Source of the DNA: Cellvibrionaceae bacterium
GTDB taxonomy: Bacteria > Pseudomonadota > Gammaproteobacteria > Pseudomonadales > Cellvibrionaceae
Direction: 5' to 3'
Length of the DNA stretch: 64,000 bases
NCBI GenBank assembly: GCA_021151695.1
Contig: JAGKWU010000016.1
Location: 124,001 to 188,000, forward strand
Shown here: in pieces, positions 53,413-62,738 of the stretch
How the letters are laid out: the number at the start of each line of letters is the position of its first letter
Position numbering within the stretch: the first letter of the stretch is position 1
Translations under genes and position numbers: made by a program
The notes under the pieces: generated by a model
Seen by the model: only the letters and a program-made list of their open reading frames with translations
Database searches by the model: none
What the model was told of the DNA's origin: nothing

Positions 53413-53733
53413 CGATTCACTCCTCATCATGCTGCGGATTTTCAAACAGCTTAAAAAAAGTGGCGATACTAGAACTGGCATTTGCATGAACATAAATATT
53501 GTTTTTTTATTAGCTTATAACCCTGCCCCTCATTTGCTGATTAATAAACATCGCCTGTTTTTATTGCTGTGCTCACCACAACATTTGATGTTTATTTTTA
53601 AACAACAGCGCATGGACTTTTTCTCTTTAAAAAATTATCCGATGTTTTAAAAAGAACACTCTTGTCGGCCAAAGCCAGTAACTATGCGGCATCAGGCGCC
53701 GCACCATCCATCAAAAATAAAAACTGCAGGCTT

Positions 53734-53749
53734 TGGCACACTTATTGAG
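53734..53749 (+). promoter_or_regulatory. Near-match to a sigma-54 promoter before the second TonB receptor operon
   Basis: TGGCACACTTATTGAG matches the consensus except that the -12 GC is GA, a damaging change. It lies 68 bp before the receptor ATG at 53817. The rest of the 400-bp divergent gap is AT-rich without a gene. Confidence 0.25.
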
Positions 53750-53816
53750 ATAAGCCCACGACCCACTATTTATTAATAGTTTATTAATGTGTTCCTGTTA
53801 TCCCTTGGAGTTTTTA

Positions 53817-56417
53817 ATGAGTATTTCGCGTCACCCGGCTGCCATTTCGACACAGCAGCTCTTTACCCGTAAATTTATCGCCAGTGCTATCAGCCTGATT
53901 ATTGCCACCAGCACATACTCTGCCCATGCTGCAGAAACCGATAAGGATAAAAAGGAAAAAGATAAAGTCGTAAAACTGGAAACCGTGGTAGTGACCTCGC
54001 GCAATCGCGCCGAAGCCGCGCAAGATGTTCCGCTGCCCGTACGTGTGATTGGCGGTGAGCGTCTGGATCGCGAAGATATTAAATCTGTATGGGATTTACC
54101 CGCGGTAGCACCCAACCTGCAACTGAATAATCCTGGTGAAAATGCGCGCAAAGTGAGCCCAGGTATTCGCGGCCTTGGTCGCGGCGGGGCCAACGATTCC
54201 ATGGAGCAAAGTGTGGGCACCATTGTAGATGGTGTAACACTCTATTACTCCGGCCAGGCATGGGCCGATTATGTAGATCTTGATCGAATCGAAGTTCTCT
54301 ATGGCCCACAGGGCACATTGGTGGGTAAAAACACTTCACTAGGTGCAATCAAAATTGCTACCAAGGCACCCAGCTTTAAACCTTCGTCTTCTGTAGAAAT
54401 TACCGGTGGTGATTTGAATACATTACAAGGCAAGTTTTCCACAACTGGGCCGTTGATTGATGATTTGCTCGCTTATCGCGGCAGTTTTTTGGTTGACCGG
54501 CGCGATGGTCTTTATGACAACACCTATTTGAATTTTGGAAAATCGCGCGAAACCTGGCGCGAGTCCAACAAAATCGCAGGCCGTATACAATTTTTATTAA
54601 CACCTAATGAGGATTTCACCGGTCGTTTTATTTTTGACAAGTTGCGCTCCGATGAACGCACCAATACCGGCAATGAATTAGTGTCCAATGGCCCCGCCAC
54701 CTGGGCCGATGGCGCAGCGCGTACCGTCACAGCGCCCATAGTAGATAACACAGGTTACACAGTCGTTGGCAGCGATTTTGAGACCTATGGCTATCTCGGA
54801 AAATTTGCCGAGCGCGCTGCCTGGTTCCATAACGACGATGGCACCGTGTACCAACCACCTGTGGGTACGACCAATATCGAAAACTCGGAAGCGCGCCCGC
54901 AAATTACCAATCAGTGGGGCGAATCTGCGCAATTCGACTGGCATGTTGCCAACCACACTATCACCTCAATTACCGCCTACCGCTATCAGGATTTTGATAT
55001 TAAAAACGGTGGCCAGTTTGGCCCCTTCTATGTCAGTAACAGCGGCCAACAATTGTGGAACGATCAATTTTCACAAGAGTTACGCATAGCCTCTGATACA
55101 GAACCGGGCAAATTCCTGGATTACCAAGCGGGCATTTATTATCTGGATGCAGAAGTCTACAGCGATGATCCAAGTTATTACGGCGCGGATGCCGGTGCCT
55201 GGTATGCGAAAACAGCACAGTACAAAGCACTGATGCAAAACGCCGATAAAGCACAGCGAGCGGTTGGTCGCGATTTGTTGCGCGCATCACTTGATGGCGT
55301 TTATCAATCATCTGTCACTGACGCGACTGTCAGCAGCCTTGCTGCTTATGCCCAGGTAGATTTGCATTTCACCGAAAAGCTGAATTTATCACTGGGCGTG
55401 CGCGATACCGACGAGAGCAAGAACAACAAAATTGCCACTCAATTGGATCGTTCGGGTGAGGACCTGGATAAATTGGGTGCAGCTTATGGCGCAACTGCAG
55501 CACAAATTGCAGCTGCTAAAGCGGTACGTGCTGGCCAAGTACCTGTTGCACCATTTGATTTTGTAGCGGGCAATGAGATCAACGATAACCTGGTAGCCTG
55601 GAACATCAGCCCCAGTTACAAAGTCAGTGATGATTTCAATGTGTATGCTTCTATCGGCAAAGGTGTTAAGTCCGGCTTTATTTATTTTGGCCAGTATGTA
55701 GCACCTGATCTGAACGACACCAATTTCGTCAGCTATATCAAACCAGAAGAAACACTGGACTATGAAGTGGGCTTCAAGAGTTTGCTGCTCGACCGCACCT
55801 TGCAATTGAACGCCAACCTCTACGACACACAAGTGACCGACTATCAAGCGAGCTGGACACGCACCAATCCGCGCGATGACGGCACCTTTATTACTGCTTG
55901 GGGCAATGCACCTAAAGTGGAAGCTAAAGGTATAGAGTTGGAAGCCAATTATCGTTTGAATAAAGAGTGGGATTTCAACCTGGCAGGCGCTTACAACGAA
56001 GCCACTTATGAGGCTGAGTGGCTAGTACCGGTTCCTGAAATTGCCGCCACCCAATATGTAAACCGTGACGGCGAACAAATTGCCAACGTACCTAAGGTGG
56101 TGATCAATTACGGTTTCAATTACCAAACACCCGTGGCTGGCTTTTTGGGCCGAGTGACTTTGCAGAACACTTACAAATCGGGTTCCTACTTTAACGATAA
56201 TCACGCTGATTTCACCTGGCAAAAAGCCTACAACGTAACAAACCTCGGTTTGGCATTGGGCTCATTAAACAAGAAGTGGGAAGCGCAATTAAATATACGC
56301 AACCTGTTGGATACCGAATATGCCGTTCGCCGTACAACCTACACGTCATCAGCAGGTCAGACAGTGGAAATAGGTGCGCCACGCTACTGGAGCATCACGC
56401 TGAAATATAACTTGTAA
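53817..56417 (+). CDS. TonB-dependent receptor heading an export/redox operon
   Basis: 866 residues from the ATG at 53817 (TTGGAG upstream). Signal peptide ends TSTYSAHA; a lysine/aspartate-rich stretch (TDKDKKEKDKVVK) precedes the TonB box LETVVVTSR. Plug: RLDREDIKSVWDLPAVAPNL, GIRGLGRGGANDSMEQSVG and YVDLDRIEVLYGPQGTLVGK; barrel ends YWSITLKYNL. The plug is of the small-molecule/siderophore-like class rather than the long oligosaccharide class. It is followed by five genes on the same strand with short gaps, so it is probably the uptake entry for their substrate, which remains unknown. Confidence 0.9.
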   Translation: MSISRHPAAISTQQLFTRKFIASAISLIIATSTYSAHAAETDKDKKEKDKVVKLETVVVTSRNRAEAAQDVPLPVRVIGGERLDREDIKSVWDLPAVAPNLQLNNPGENARKVSPGIRGLGRGGANDSMEQSVGTIVDGVTLYYSGQAWADYVDLDRIEVLYGPQGTLVGKNTSLGAIKIATKAPSFKPSSSVEITGGDLNTLQGKFSTTGPLIDDLLAYRGSFLVDRRDGLYDNTYLNFGKSRETWRESNKIAGRIQFLLTPNEDFTGRFIFDKLRSDERTNTGNELVSNGPATWADGAARTVTAPIVDNTGYTVVGSDFETYGYLGKFAERAAWFHNDDGTVYQPPVGTTNIENSEARPQITNQWGESAQFDWHVANHTITSITAYRYQDFDIKNGGQFGPFYVSNSGQQLWNDQFSQELRIASDTEPGKFLDYQAGIYYLDAEVYSDDPSYYGADAGAWYAKTAQYKALMQNADKAQRAVGRDLLRASLDGVYQSSVTDATVSSLAAYAQVDLHFTEKLNLSLGVRDTDESKNNKIATQLDRSGEDLDKLGAAYGATAAQIAAAKAVRAGQVPVAPFDFVAGNEINDNLVAWNISPSYKVSDDFNVYASIGKGVKSGFIYFGQYVAPDLNDTNFVSYIKPEETLDYEVGFKSLLLDRTLQLNANLYDTQVTDYQASWTRTNPRDDGTFITAWGNAPKVEAKGIELEANYRLNKEWDFNLAGAYNEATYEAEWLVPVPEIAATQYVNRDGEQIANVPKVVINYGFNYQTPVAGFLGRVTLQNTYKSGSYFNDNHADFTWQKAYNVTNLGLALGSLNKKWEAQLNIRNLLDTEYAVRRTTYTSSAGQTVEIGAPRYWSITLKYNL

Positions 56418-56490
56418 AAACTAATCGAAAAATTAGCGCAGCCGATCTGGTTGCGCTGCTTTGTCAATATGAATTCATAAGAGCTAACTC

Positions 56491-57021
56491 ATGAAAAAAA
56501 TTTCTTTATACGCAGGTATCTGCACCACTATTTTCAGCCTTAATCTGTTTGCTGCTGATACACCTGCTTCCGACAGTGCAAGCAGTTCCCGCCCCCCACA
56601 AGTTCCCGCCGCTCGTGGCCCTGCATTGGAATTAGCCGTAGAAGCAGCACGTGCTGCAATAGCAGCGTGCACAGCGGACGGTGGTCAAAAAGTCGCGGCG
56701 AGTGTGGTTGATTCTGCCGGCGTGCTCAAAGTGTTATTGGCCGCTGATGGCACTTCGCCACGCGGTGTTACTTCCAGCACCAACAAAGCGGTAACGGCAC
56801 TTAAATTTAAATTGCCAACCAGTGCACTGGGCGAACAGGTAAAGAACGATAAAGCCTTGGCGGACCAGGTGGCAGCTGATGTTAGTATCAATGTGCGCCC
56901 CGGCGGTGTGTTGTTAAAAGTTGGCAATGAAATTGTTGGCGCCATAGGTATAGGCGGCGGCCGTACCGATGAGCCTTGTGCACTGGCCGGAATCCAGAAA
57001 ATCCAGAGTCGCTTGCAATAA
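56491..57021 (+). CDS. GlcG/HbpS family exported protein
   Basis: 176 residues with a signal peptide (SLNLFAADTP), a Ser/Pro-rich spacer, then a GlcG/HbpS domain: GPALELAVEAARAAIAACTADG, SVVDSAGVLKVLLAADG, INVRPGGVLLKVGNEIVGAIG and a terminal GGRTDEPCALAGIQKIQ. HbpS binds heme and iron extracellularly in Streptomyces; other members bind small ligands, so heme binding is only a possibility. It lies between the TonB receptor and the DsbD-like gene, within one apparent transcription unit. Confidence 0.87.
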   Translation: MKKISLYAGICTTIFSLNLFAADTPASDSASSSRPPQVPAARGPALELAVEAARAAIAACTADGGQKVAASVVDSAGVLKVLLAADGTSPRGVTSSTNKAVTALKFKLPTSALGEQVKNDKALADQVAADVSINVRPGGVLLKVGNEIVGAIGIGGGRTDEPCALAGIQKIQSRLQ

Positions 57022-57030
57022 GGAAACACC

Positions 57031-59184
57031 ATGGGCCACAGGTATTGGTTTTATGTGCTGCGCGTTTTGTCTGGCTTGCTATTGCTGTGTTCAATCACCG
57101 CAGTTGCCGACGAAAAAACAACAGCGCCCATCAGTGATAACGCGGCTACACCACAGGTGGCAGCACAGCTTGTGGCTTCAGCTACCAGCGTAGCGCCAGG
57201 CTCGGAAATTTATCTGGGCGTTCACCAGCAAATTATTCCCCACTGGCACACCTATTGGAAAAACCCTGGCGACTCCGGCCTCGCCACCACTATTAAGTGG
57301 TCGTTGCCGGAGGGCGCTACCGCCAGCGATATACTCTGGCCAATTCCCAGCCGTTCCGGTCTCGAAGGTATTACCAACTATGGCTATTCGGACCACGTCA
57401 CTCTGCTCAGTAAAATCAAAATACCTGCATCGTTAAAAGCAGGCGAAAAATTTCTCGCACAGGCAACGGTGGATTGGTTGGTGTGCAACGAGGAGTGCAT
57501 TCCACAACAAGTAAAACTTGCATTGGAATTGCCCGTGGCAACAGCAGGTACAACCCAAAACAACAGCAATATTTATATAGATCAAGCACTCGCACAATTG
57601 CCGGTAGAAAATCCCTGGCCGGTAAAATTAACGGCAACCAAAGATGGCTACCAATTGCATTTTAGTTTGCCAACTGAGCAGGCGAACCAGGTAAAAACAA
57701 TTTGGTTTTATCCCAGCGAATGGGGCCGTCTTGCACAAAATGCTGACCAACCACATCAGTTGGAAAAAGACGGTATCAGCCTGCAATTACCTATAGGTGA
57801 AACGCCCCTGGCTGCAGGCAAACCTTTAGGTGGTGTGTTGGTTATTAATCTGGATACACCCGCAGGCCCAAGCGCTACAGGCTTTGAATTGTCACTGACA
57901 CCTGGCGCTGCAGCTGAAGACGCAAACAATAATTCTACTTTAGGTTTTGCTGCCGCTCTTGCTCTTGCACTCGTCGGTGGTTTGATATTGAACCTTATGC
58001 CTTGCGTGTTTCCGGTGTTATCTCTTAAAGCTTTATCGCTTGTCACACATGCCCAACATCACCCGCACGAAATTCGCCTCCAAGGTTGGGTGTACACCTT
58101 GGGTGTATTAGTCAGTTTCGGTTTATTAGCGGGATTGCTGATAATACTCAAAGCCAGCGGTGCGCAGATTGGTTGGGGCTTTCAATTTCAATCGCCACTC
58201 TTTGTAATGGCCATGGCCTATTTAATGTTTGCCGTGGGATTAAATTTATCCGGCGTATTTGTTATTGGCGGAAGCATCGCGGGAGTCGGATCGGATTTGG
58301 CGGCCAAACCAGGATACACCGGCAGCTTTTTTACCGGCGTGCTGGCCACCATAGTCGCAACACCTTGCACAGCGCCTTTTATGGCGGCGGCCTTGGGTTA
58401 TGCGCTCACCCAACCAGCCTTCAAACTTATTGCCATTTTCGTGAGCCTGGGCCTTGGTTTAGCGCTGCCCTATTTGTTGCTAGCGAATTGGCCAGGTTTA
58501 CAACGTTGGCTGCCGCGTCCCGGAGCTTGGATGGACTACACCAAACAAGCCCTCGCCTTTCCCATGTATGCCGCAACAGCATGGTTGGTCTGGGTGCTAA
58601 CTCAACAAGTCGGAACTAATGCAGTGATCGTCGCACTCGCGGGATTAGTCACATTGGGTTTTGCCGCCTGGCTTTATCAAATAACTCGCTATCGCCAACG
58701 CGAAGTGCTAGGCACTTTTACTGCTTTGTCGATAACGCTACTTACATTCGGCGTTGGATTTTCCAGTTTACAAAACGAAAGTATTAATCAGGATGTGGCT
58801 GAAGATACTCACAAAGCACACCACTACGAAACTTACTCTGCCAAGCGCCTCGACGAATTACTTGCCGAAGGTAAACCGGTATTTCTCAACTTTACTGCCT
58901 CCTGGTGCATCAGTTGTTTGGTGAACGAGCGCGTAGCCTTGAGTAGCGAGCCAGTCGTACAAGCCTTCAAACGAGATGGCATTACTTATTTAAAAGGCGA
59001 CTGGACCAAACGTGATCCCGAGATTACCAAAATACTCAGCCGTTTCGGTCGCAGCGGTGTACCGCTTTATGTGTTTTATCCAGCCGGCAATAAAGCACCG
59101 CCGATTGAACTGCCCCAAGTACTAACACCAGACATTGTGTTATCCAGCATCATCACAACAAATAAAACCGCTAGCCGTTTTTAA
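57031..59184 (+). CDS. DsbD/ScsB-like thiol:disulfide interchange protein
   Basis: 717 residues in three parts. The periplasmic N-terminal domain (about 35-290) contains VDWLVCNEECIPQQV, the CxxxC-type pair of ScsB alpha domains, and HWHTYWKNPGDSG. The membrane domain (about 300-570) has the redox cysteines in LILNLMPCVFPVLSLKAL and IVATPCTAPFMAAALGYA. The C-terminal thioredoxin domain has FTASWCISCLVNERVAL (CxxC). The protein carries reducing power from cytosolic thioredoxin to periplasmic partners. It starts nine bases after glcG and probably reduces the redoxin encoded next, a pairing also known for Scs systems. Confidence 0.92.
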   Translation: MGHRYWFYVLRVLSGLLLLCSITAVADEKTTAPISDNAATPQVAAQLVASATSVAPGSEIYLGVHQQIIPHWHTYWKNPGDSGLATTIKWSLPEGATASDILWPIPSRSGLEGITNYGYSDHVTLLSKIKIPASLKAGEKFLAQATVDWLVCNEECIPQQVKLALELPVATAGTTQNNSNIYIDQALAQLPVENPWPVKLTATKDGYQLHFSLPTEQANQVKTIWFYPSEWGRLAQNADQPHQLEKDGISLQLPIGETPLAAGKPLGGVLVINLDTPAGPSATGFELSLTPGAAAEDANNNSTLGFAAALALALVGGLILNLMPCVFPVLSLKALSLVTHAQHHPHEIRLQGWVYTLGVLVSFGLLAGLLIILKASGAQIGWGFQFQSPLFVMAMAYLMFAVGLNLSGVFVIGGSIAGVGSDLAAKPGYTGSFFTGVLATIVATPCTAPFMAAALGYALTQPAFKLIAIFVSLGLGLALPYLLLANWPGLQRWLPRPGAWMDYTKQALAFPMYAATAWLVWVLTQQVGTNAVIVALAGLVTLGFAAWLYQITRYRQREVLGTFTALSITLLTFGVGFSSLQNESINQDVAEDTHKAHHYETYSAKRLDELLAEGKPVFLNFTASWCISCLVNERVALSSEPVVQAFKRDGITYLKGDWTKRDPEITKILSRFGRSGVPLYVFYPAGNKAPPIELPQVLTPDIVLSSIITTNKTASRF

Positions 59185-59222
59185 TCGAGATTTTTAAACC
59201 CAACGTAAAAGGAGCATCCACC

Positions 59223-59840
59223 ATGTTACGTAAATTCGCTACCGCCGCCAGCTTGATTCTGGCATTCATGAGCGCTCAGGCATTTGCTGCTGATCCCGCT
59301 ATCAACCAACCAGCCCCCGCATTCACAGCCAAAGCCGCCGATGGCAGCACTGTAGATTTGGCCTCGCTCAAAGGTAAAACCGTTGTGCTTGAATGGACAA
59401 ACCATCAATGTCCGTTTGTGATTAAACACTATGACTTGAGTAAAAATATTCCCAAGCTGCAAAAAGAAGCTACCGCTGACGGCGTGGTTTGGTTGCAAGT
59501 AATTTCTTCAGCACCGGGCGAGCAAGGTTTTATTGATGGTCCAACGGCGATCAAAGCCAATGAGTTCCGCGAAGCAGCCCCCACCAAAACATTGCTTGAT
59601 CCTGAAGGGAAACTAGGTCACTTGTATGGGGCCAAAACTACACCGCATATTTTTATCATTAATGCCAAAGGTGAGTTGGTGTACAAAGGCGGCATCGACA
59701 GCATTAAATCAACCAAAGCCGAAGATATTCCCCAAGCCACTAATTATGTGCGCGAAGCCCTGAGCGCTATCAAAGCCGGGCAAAAAGTTCCTAACCCGGT
59801 GACAGCACCCTACGGTTGCTCTGTTAAATACGCATCCTGA
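59223..59840 (+). CDS. Exported thioredoxin-fold (AhpC/TSA-type) protein
   Basis: 205 residues with a signal peptide ending SAQAFAAD, then QPAPAFTAKAADGSTVDLAS and LEWTNHQCPFVIKHYD with a single cysteine at the peroxidatic or CxxC position (QCPF), and GAKTTPHIFIINAKGELVYK with the cis-proline. A further cysteine near the C-terminus (YGCSVKYAS) may be the resolving one. This subgroup is widespread in proteobacteria as a redoxin of unclear substrate. Its position after the DsbD-like gene suggests it is kept reduced by that protein. A CCCTAC/GTAGGG hairpin follows (59859-59876). Confidence 0.9.
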   Translation: MLRKFATAASLILAFMSAQAFAADPAINQPAPAFTAKAADGSTVDLASLKGKTVVLEWTNHQCPFVIKHYDLSKNIPKLQKEATADGVVWLQVISSAPGEQGFIDGPTAIKANEFREAAPTKTLLDPEGKLGHLYGAKTTPHIFIINAKGELVYKGGIDSIKSTKAEDIPQATNYVREALSAIKAGQKVPNPVTAPYGCSVKYAS

Positions 59841-59947
59841 TGTTAAAAACCCGCTCACCCCTACAGTGATGTAGGGTGGGCAGGCTGCCCCCAAAATTTA
59901 AAAACACACACGTAACTTTCCCACACTTTACTTGCCAAGGAATTAGT

Positions 59948-60913
59948 ATGACTCGCACAATTTCCCGCCAAATGTTTCAGCTATTGAGCGCAGCTGCCAT
60001 TATGAGTAGCGCCAGCACTTTTGCAGAGAACACCGTAACCACCGCTATCGATGGTGTTATCGCTCAAGGTACACAACTGGAATTTATCAAAGATAAATTT
60101 GAAGGCACCGAAGGCCCGGTTGCATTGCCCGACGGTGGTTTTGCTTTTACCGAGACACGCGCTAACCGTATTACGCGCATAAATGCAGATGGTAGTACCA
60201 GCACCCTGCTTGAAAACACCAATGGCTCCAATGGTCTGGGTTACAACAAAAAAGGTGAACTGATCAGCGTGCAAGTTAACGACACAAAAGTGGGTGTTGT
60301 TTATCCCGCCGACAAAGCCAGAGTGCTAACTGATAACTATCAAGGTGTTAAATACCAGCGCCCTAATGATTTAGTGGTTAATAAAAGCGGCAACATTTAT
60401 TTTACAGATAGCGGTGTAGCGTCCAAAGAACCTGGCGGTGAAGCCGCTCGGCCGGCGGTTTATTTTTTAACAGCGGATGGCAAGGTCAACCAGCTGCTCA
60501 AAGATATTGAACGCCCTAATGGTATTCAATTAAGTCGCGATGAAAAAACCCTCTATGTCGCCAACACCAATGGTGAATATGTACTGGCTTATCCCATTTT
60601 GGGTGAAGGCAAACTGGGTGCTCGTAAAGAATTTGCCAAGCTGGCCAAGATTGAAAAAGCTGAAACCGGTGGAATTTCCAGCGGTGCCGATGGTCTGGCA
60701 ATAGATAACGATGGCCGCCTCTACGTGGCATCTAACGCGGGCGTAGAAGTGTTTGATGATAAAGGCAAAGCACTGGGCGTCATTCCCGTTCCGCAAAAGC
60801 CGCAAAATATTGCGTTCGCCGGCAAAGACAAGAAAACCTTGTACATCGTAGGCCGCGGTGCCGCTTACAAGATTCCGGTGTTAACACCCGGATTTAAAGA
60901 TCGCGCCAAATAA
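59948..60913 (+). CDS. SMP-30/gluconolactonase-like beta-propeller protein, exported
   Basis: 321 residues from the ATG at 59948 (AAGGA upstream; the longer frame upstream has no signal peptide). Signal peptide ends SSASTFAEN. Propeller motifs: EGTEGPVALPDGGFAFTETR, YQRPNDLVVNKSGNIYFTDS, IERPNGIQLSRDEKTLYVAN and GADGLAIDNDGRLYVAS, which include the Glu, Asn and Asp metal ligands of SMP-30-type lactonases. It probably hydrolyses a lactone or related ester in the periplasm. It is paired with a dienelactone-hydrolase-like gene, both of ring-opening type, suggesting a catabolic role for the operon; the substrate is unknown. Confidence 0.9.
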   Translation: MTRTISRQMFQLLSAAAIMSSASTFAENTVTTAIDGVIAQGTQLEFIKDKFEGTEGPVALPDGGFAFTETRANRITRINADGSTSTLLENTNGSNGLGYNKKGELISVQVNDTKVGVVYPADKARVLTDNYQGVKYQRPNDLVVNKSGNIYFTDSGVASKEPGGEAARPAVYFLTADGKVNQLLKDIERPNGIQLSRDEKTLYVANTNGEYVLAYPILGEGKLGARKEFAKLAKIEKAETGGISSGADGLAIDNDGRLYVASNAGVEVFDDKGKALGVIPVPQKPQNIAFAGKDKKTLYIVGRGAAYKIPVLTPGFKDRAK

Positions 60914-60939
60914 TTGTTCACTGACCAGGAGCCACTGTC

Positions 60940-61830
60940 ATGACTCGTCAAACAGCTCAGGATTTTCATCCCGAAGTACTTAAATTATTTGATCAATATG
61001 TTCACGGCCAAAGTTCGCGCCGCGATTTTTTAAATGGTGCAGCAAAATATACCCTCGGTGGCGTTACTGCCGCCGGTTTGCTGGACGCACTAAGCCCCCG
61101 CTTTGCCGAGGCGGAACAAATTAGCCCTACTGATAAACGCATCAAGGTTAGTTATGTGGAATATCCATCGCCCAATGGCAGTGGAAAAATTCGTGGTTAC
61201 CTTGCCAAGCCAGCCAAGATCAAAGGCAAACTCCCCACCGTATTGGTGGTACACGAAAACCGCGGCCTCAACCCTCACATTGAAGATATAACGCGTCGAT
61301 TGGCGGTGGATAATTTTATTGCATTTGCGCCAGATGCTCTCTTCACGCTGGGTGGTTATCCAGGCGATGAAGACAAAGCGCGTGAGCTTTTTCCAAAACT
61401 CGACCAAACCAAAATCATCGAAGATTTTGTTGCTGCCGTTGATGTACTTAAACATTTTCCTGAAGGGAATGGAAAAGTGGGAGCCGTTGGATTTTGTTAC
61501 GGAGGTGGCGTAGTCAACACGCTCGCTACACGTATTCCCGACCTGGGTGCAGCCGTACCTTTTTACGGTAAACAACCCGAAGATGCGGATACAGCTAAAA
61601 TCAAGGCGCCTTTGCTAATCCACTATGCCGGTGCTGACGAACGCATCAATGCCGGTTGGCCAAAATACGAAGCAGCGCTTAAAGCCTCCAATGTTAAATA
61701 CGAAGCTTACATCTATCCTGATGTACAGCATGGCTTTAACAATGACACTACACCTCGCTACGATGAAAAAGCAGCCAAGCTTGCCTGGCAACGCACGGTG
61801 GATTTTTTTAAGAAAAATCTGCACGCATAA
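60940..61830 (+). CDS. Dienelactone hydrolase family protein, Tat-exported
   Basis: 296 residues with a twin-arginine signal (GQSSRRDFLNGAAKYTLGG). The alpha/beta-hydrolase domain carries the dienelactone-type triad: Cys in VGAVGFCYGGGVVN, Asp in HYAGADERINAGWP and His in YPDVQHGFNND; VVHENRGLNPHIEDITRR is also family-typical. It cleaves lactone or ester bonds; members of this exported subgroup have no firmly known substrate. It starts 26 bp after the SMP-30-like gene and is the last gene before a terminator. Confidence 0.92.
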   Translation: MTRQTAQDFHPEVLKLFDQYVHGQSSRRDFLNGAAKYTLGGVTAAGLLDALSPRFAEAEQISPTDKRIKVSYVEYPSPNGSGKIRGYLAKPAKIKGKLPTVLVVHENRGLNPHIEDITRRLAVDNFIAFAPDALFTLGGYPGDEDKARELFPKLDQTKIIEDFVAAVDVLKHFPEGNGKVGAVGFCYGGGVVNTLATRIPDLGAAVPFYGKQPEDADTAKIKAPLLIHYAGADERINAGWPKYEAALKASNVKYEAYIYPDVQHGFNNDTTPRYDEKAAKLAWQRTVDFFKKNLHA

Positions 61831-61905
61831 GTAATCAATGGGTTAATCCTGCGACAGAAAATCAACAATTGCTGTCGCAGTATTTCGTTGTACCTCCAAG
61901 GTTTT

Positions 61906-61929
61906 GCCCTGTCTAGACAGGGCTTTTTT
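61906..61929 (+). terminator. Intrinsic terminator of the TonB receptor operon
   Basis: GCCCTGTC and GACAGGGC form a perfect stem (61906-61923) followed by TTTTTT. The following stretch to 62171 is AT-rich and shows no gene. Confidence 0.93.
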
Positions 61930-62171
61930 CGTTTCAAAGTGATTAAAAATCAACACCACTGACTAAAACCAGCAACTGCTGATAACTTAATAATAATTAT
62001 CTGCGTAAAAACAAACAGCTTATCCCCCACCCCACCTGTTTACTAAACCCGCTATCGGCTTGAAACCCGCGCTACATCTGCACTTATAAAAGTGTCTCAC
62101 TTATTTTAAAGAATGGTACGCATGTTGCTCTGGACATTACACCCATAATTGTTTTGATAAGGTGTTAATCC

Positions 62172-62645
62172 ATGAAAAAGTTTGTTCCCATTGTTACCCT
62201 GATTGCTGCATTCGCTGTACCGCTGGTTGCCAGCGCGCAAAATGCCGATGCACAAAAGCCCGCTGCTGCTGAATACAAAAGCAAAGCACCTAAATTGAAC
62301 CGCGCACAGGTTGATACCTGGTTAGCCAAATCTGACAAGGTTGTGTTTATCGATCTGCGCCGCCCCGACGAATTAACCAGCATCGGTGGCCTGCCAGTGT
62401 ACCTGAGCATTCAATCCAAAGATTTGGAAAAATATATTGCTTACATTCCAAAAGATCGCGCCATTATTACCGTATCCAACCACGCTGGTCGCGCCGGCAA
62501 GTCGGCTGATCTGTTGATCGATAAAGGCTACAAAGTGGTAGGTATTGTGGGCGTGCAAAACTATGAAGAAGAAGGTGGCACCTTGGTAAAAATTGCTCCA
62601 CCAGCACCGAAAGCTGAAGGCAATAAAACTGCCGCAAACAAGTAA
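62172..62645 (+). CDS. Exported rhodanese-fold protein lacking the catalytic cysteine
   Basis: 157 residues: signal peptide ending PLVASAQ, then a rhodanese-like domain (TWLAKSDKVVFIDLRRPDEL, YIPKDRAIITVSNHAGRAGK, LLIDKGYKVVGIVGVQNYEE). The active loop, normally Cys-xxx-Gly-xx-Ser/Thr, reads SNHAGRAGKSA with no cysteine, so sulfurtransferase activity is not expected. It may bind a ligand or act as a redox-independent partner. A Lys/Ala-rich tail ends the protein. It begins a new unit after the terminator. Confidence 0.87.
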   Translation: MKKFVPIVTLIAAFAVPLVASAQNADAQKPAAAEYKSKAPKLNRAQVDTWLAKSDKVVFIDLRRPDELTSIGGLPVYLSIQSKDLEKYIAYIPKDRAIITVSNHAGRAGKSADLLIDKGYKVVGIVGVQNYEEEGGTLVKIAPPAPKAEGNKTAANK

Positions 62646-62738
62646 ACCGCAATGATCCCCCAACGGCTACCAGTCATGCTGTGTAGCCGTTGTGCTTTTT
62701 GAAGCACCTGATGTCACGTTAAATTTTTTGAGTTATTT

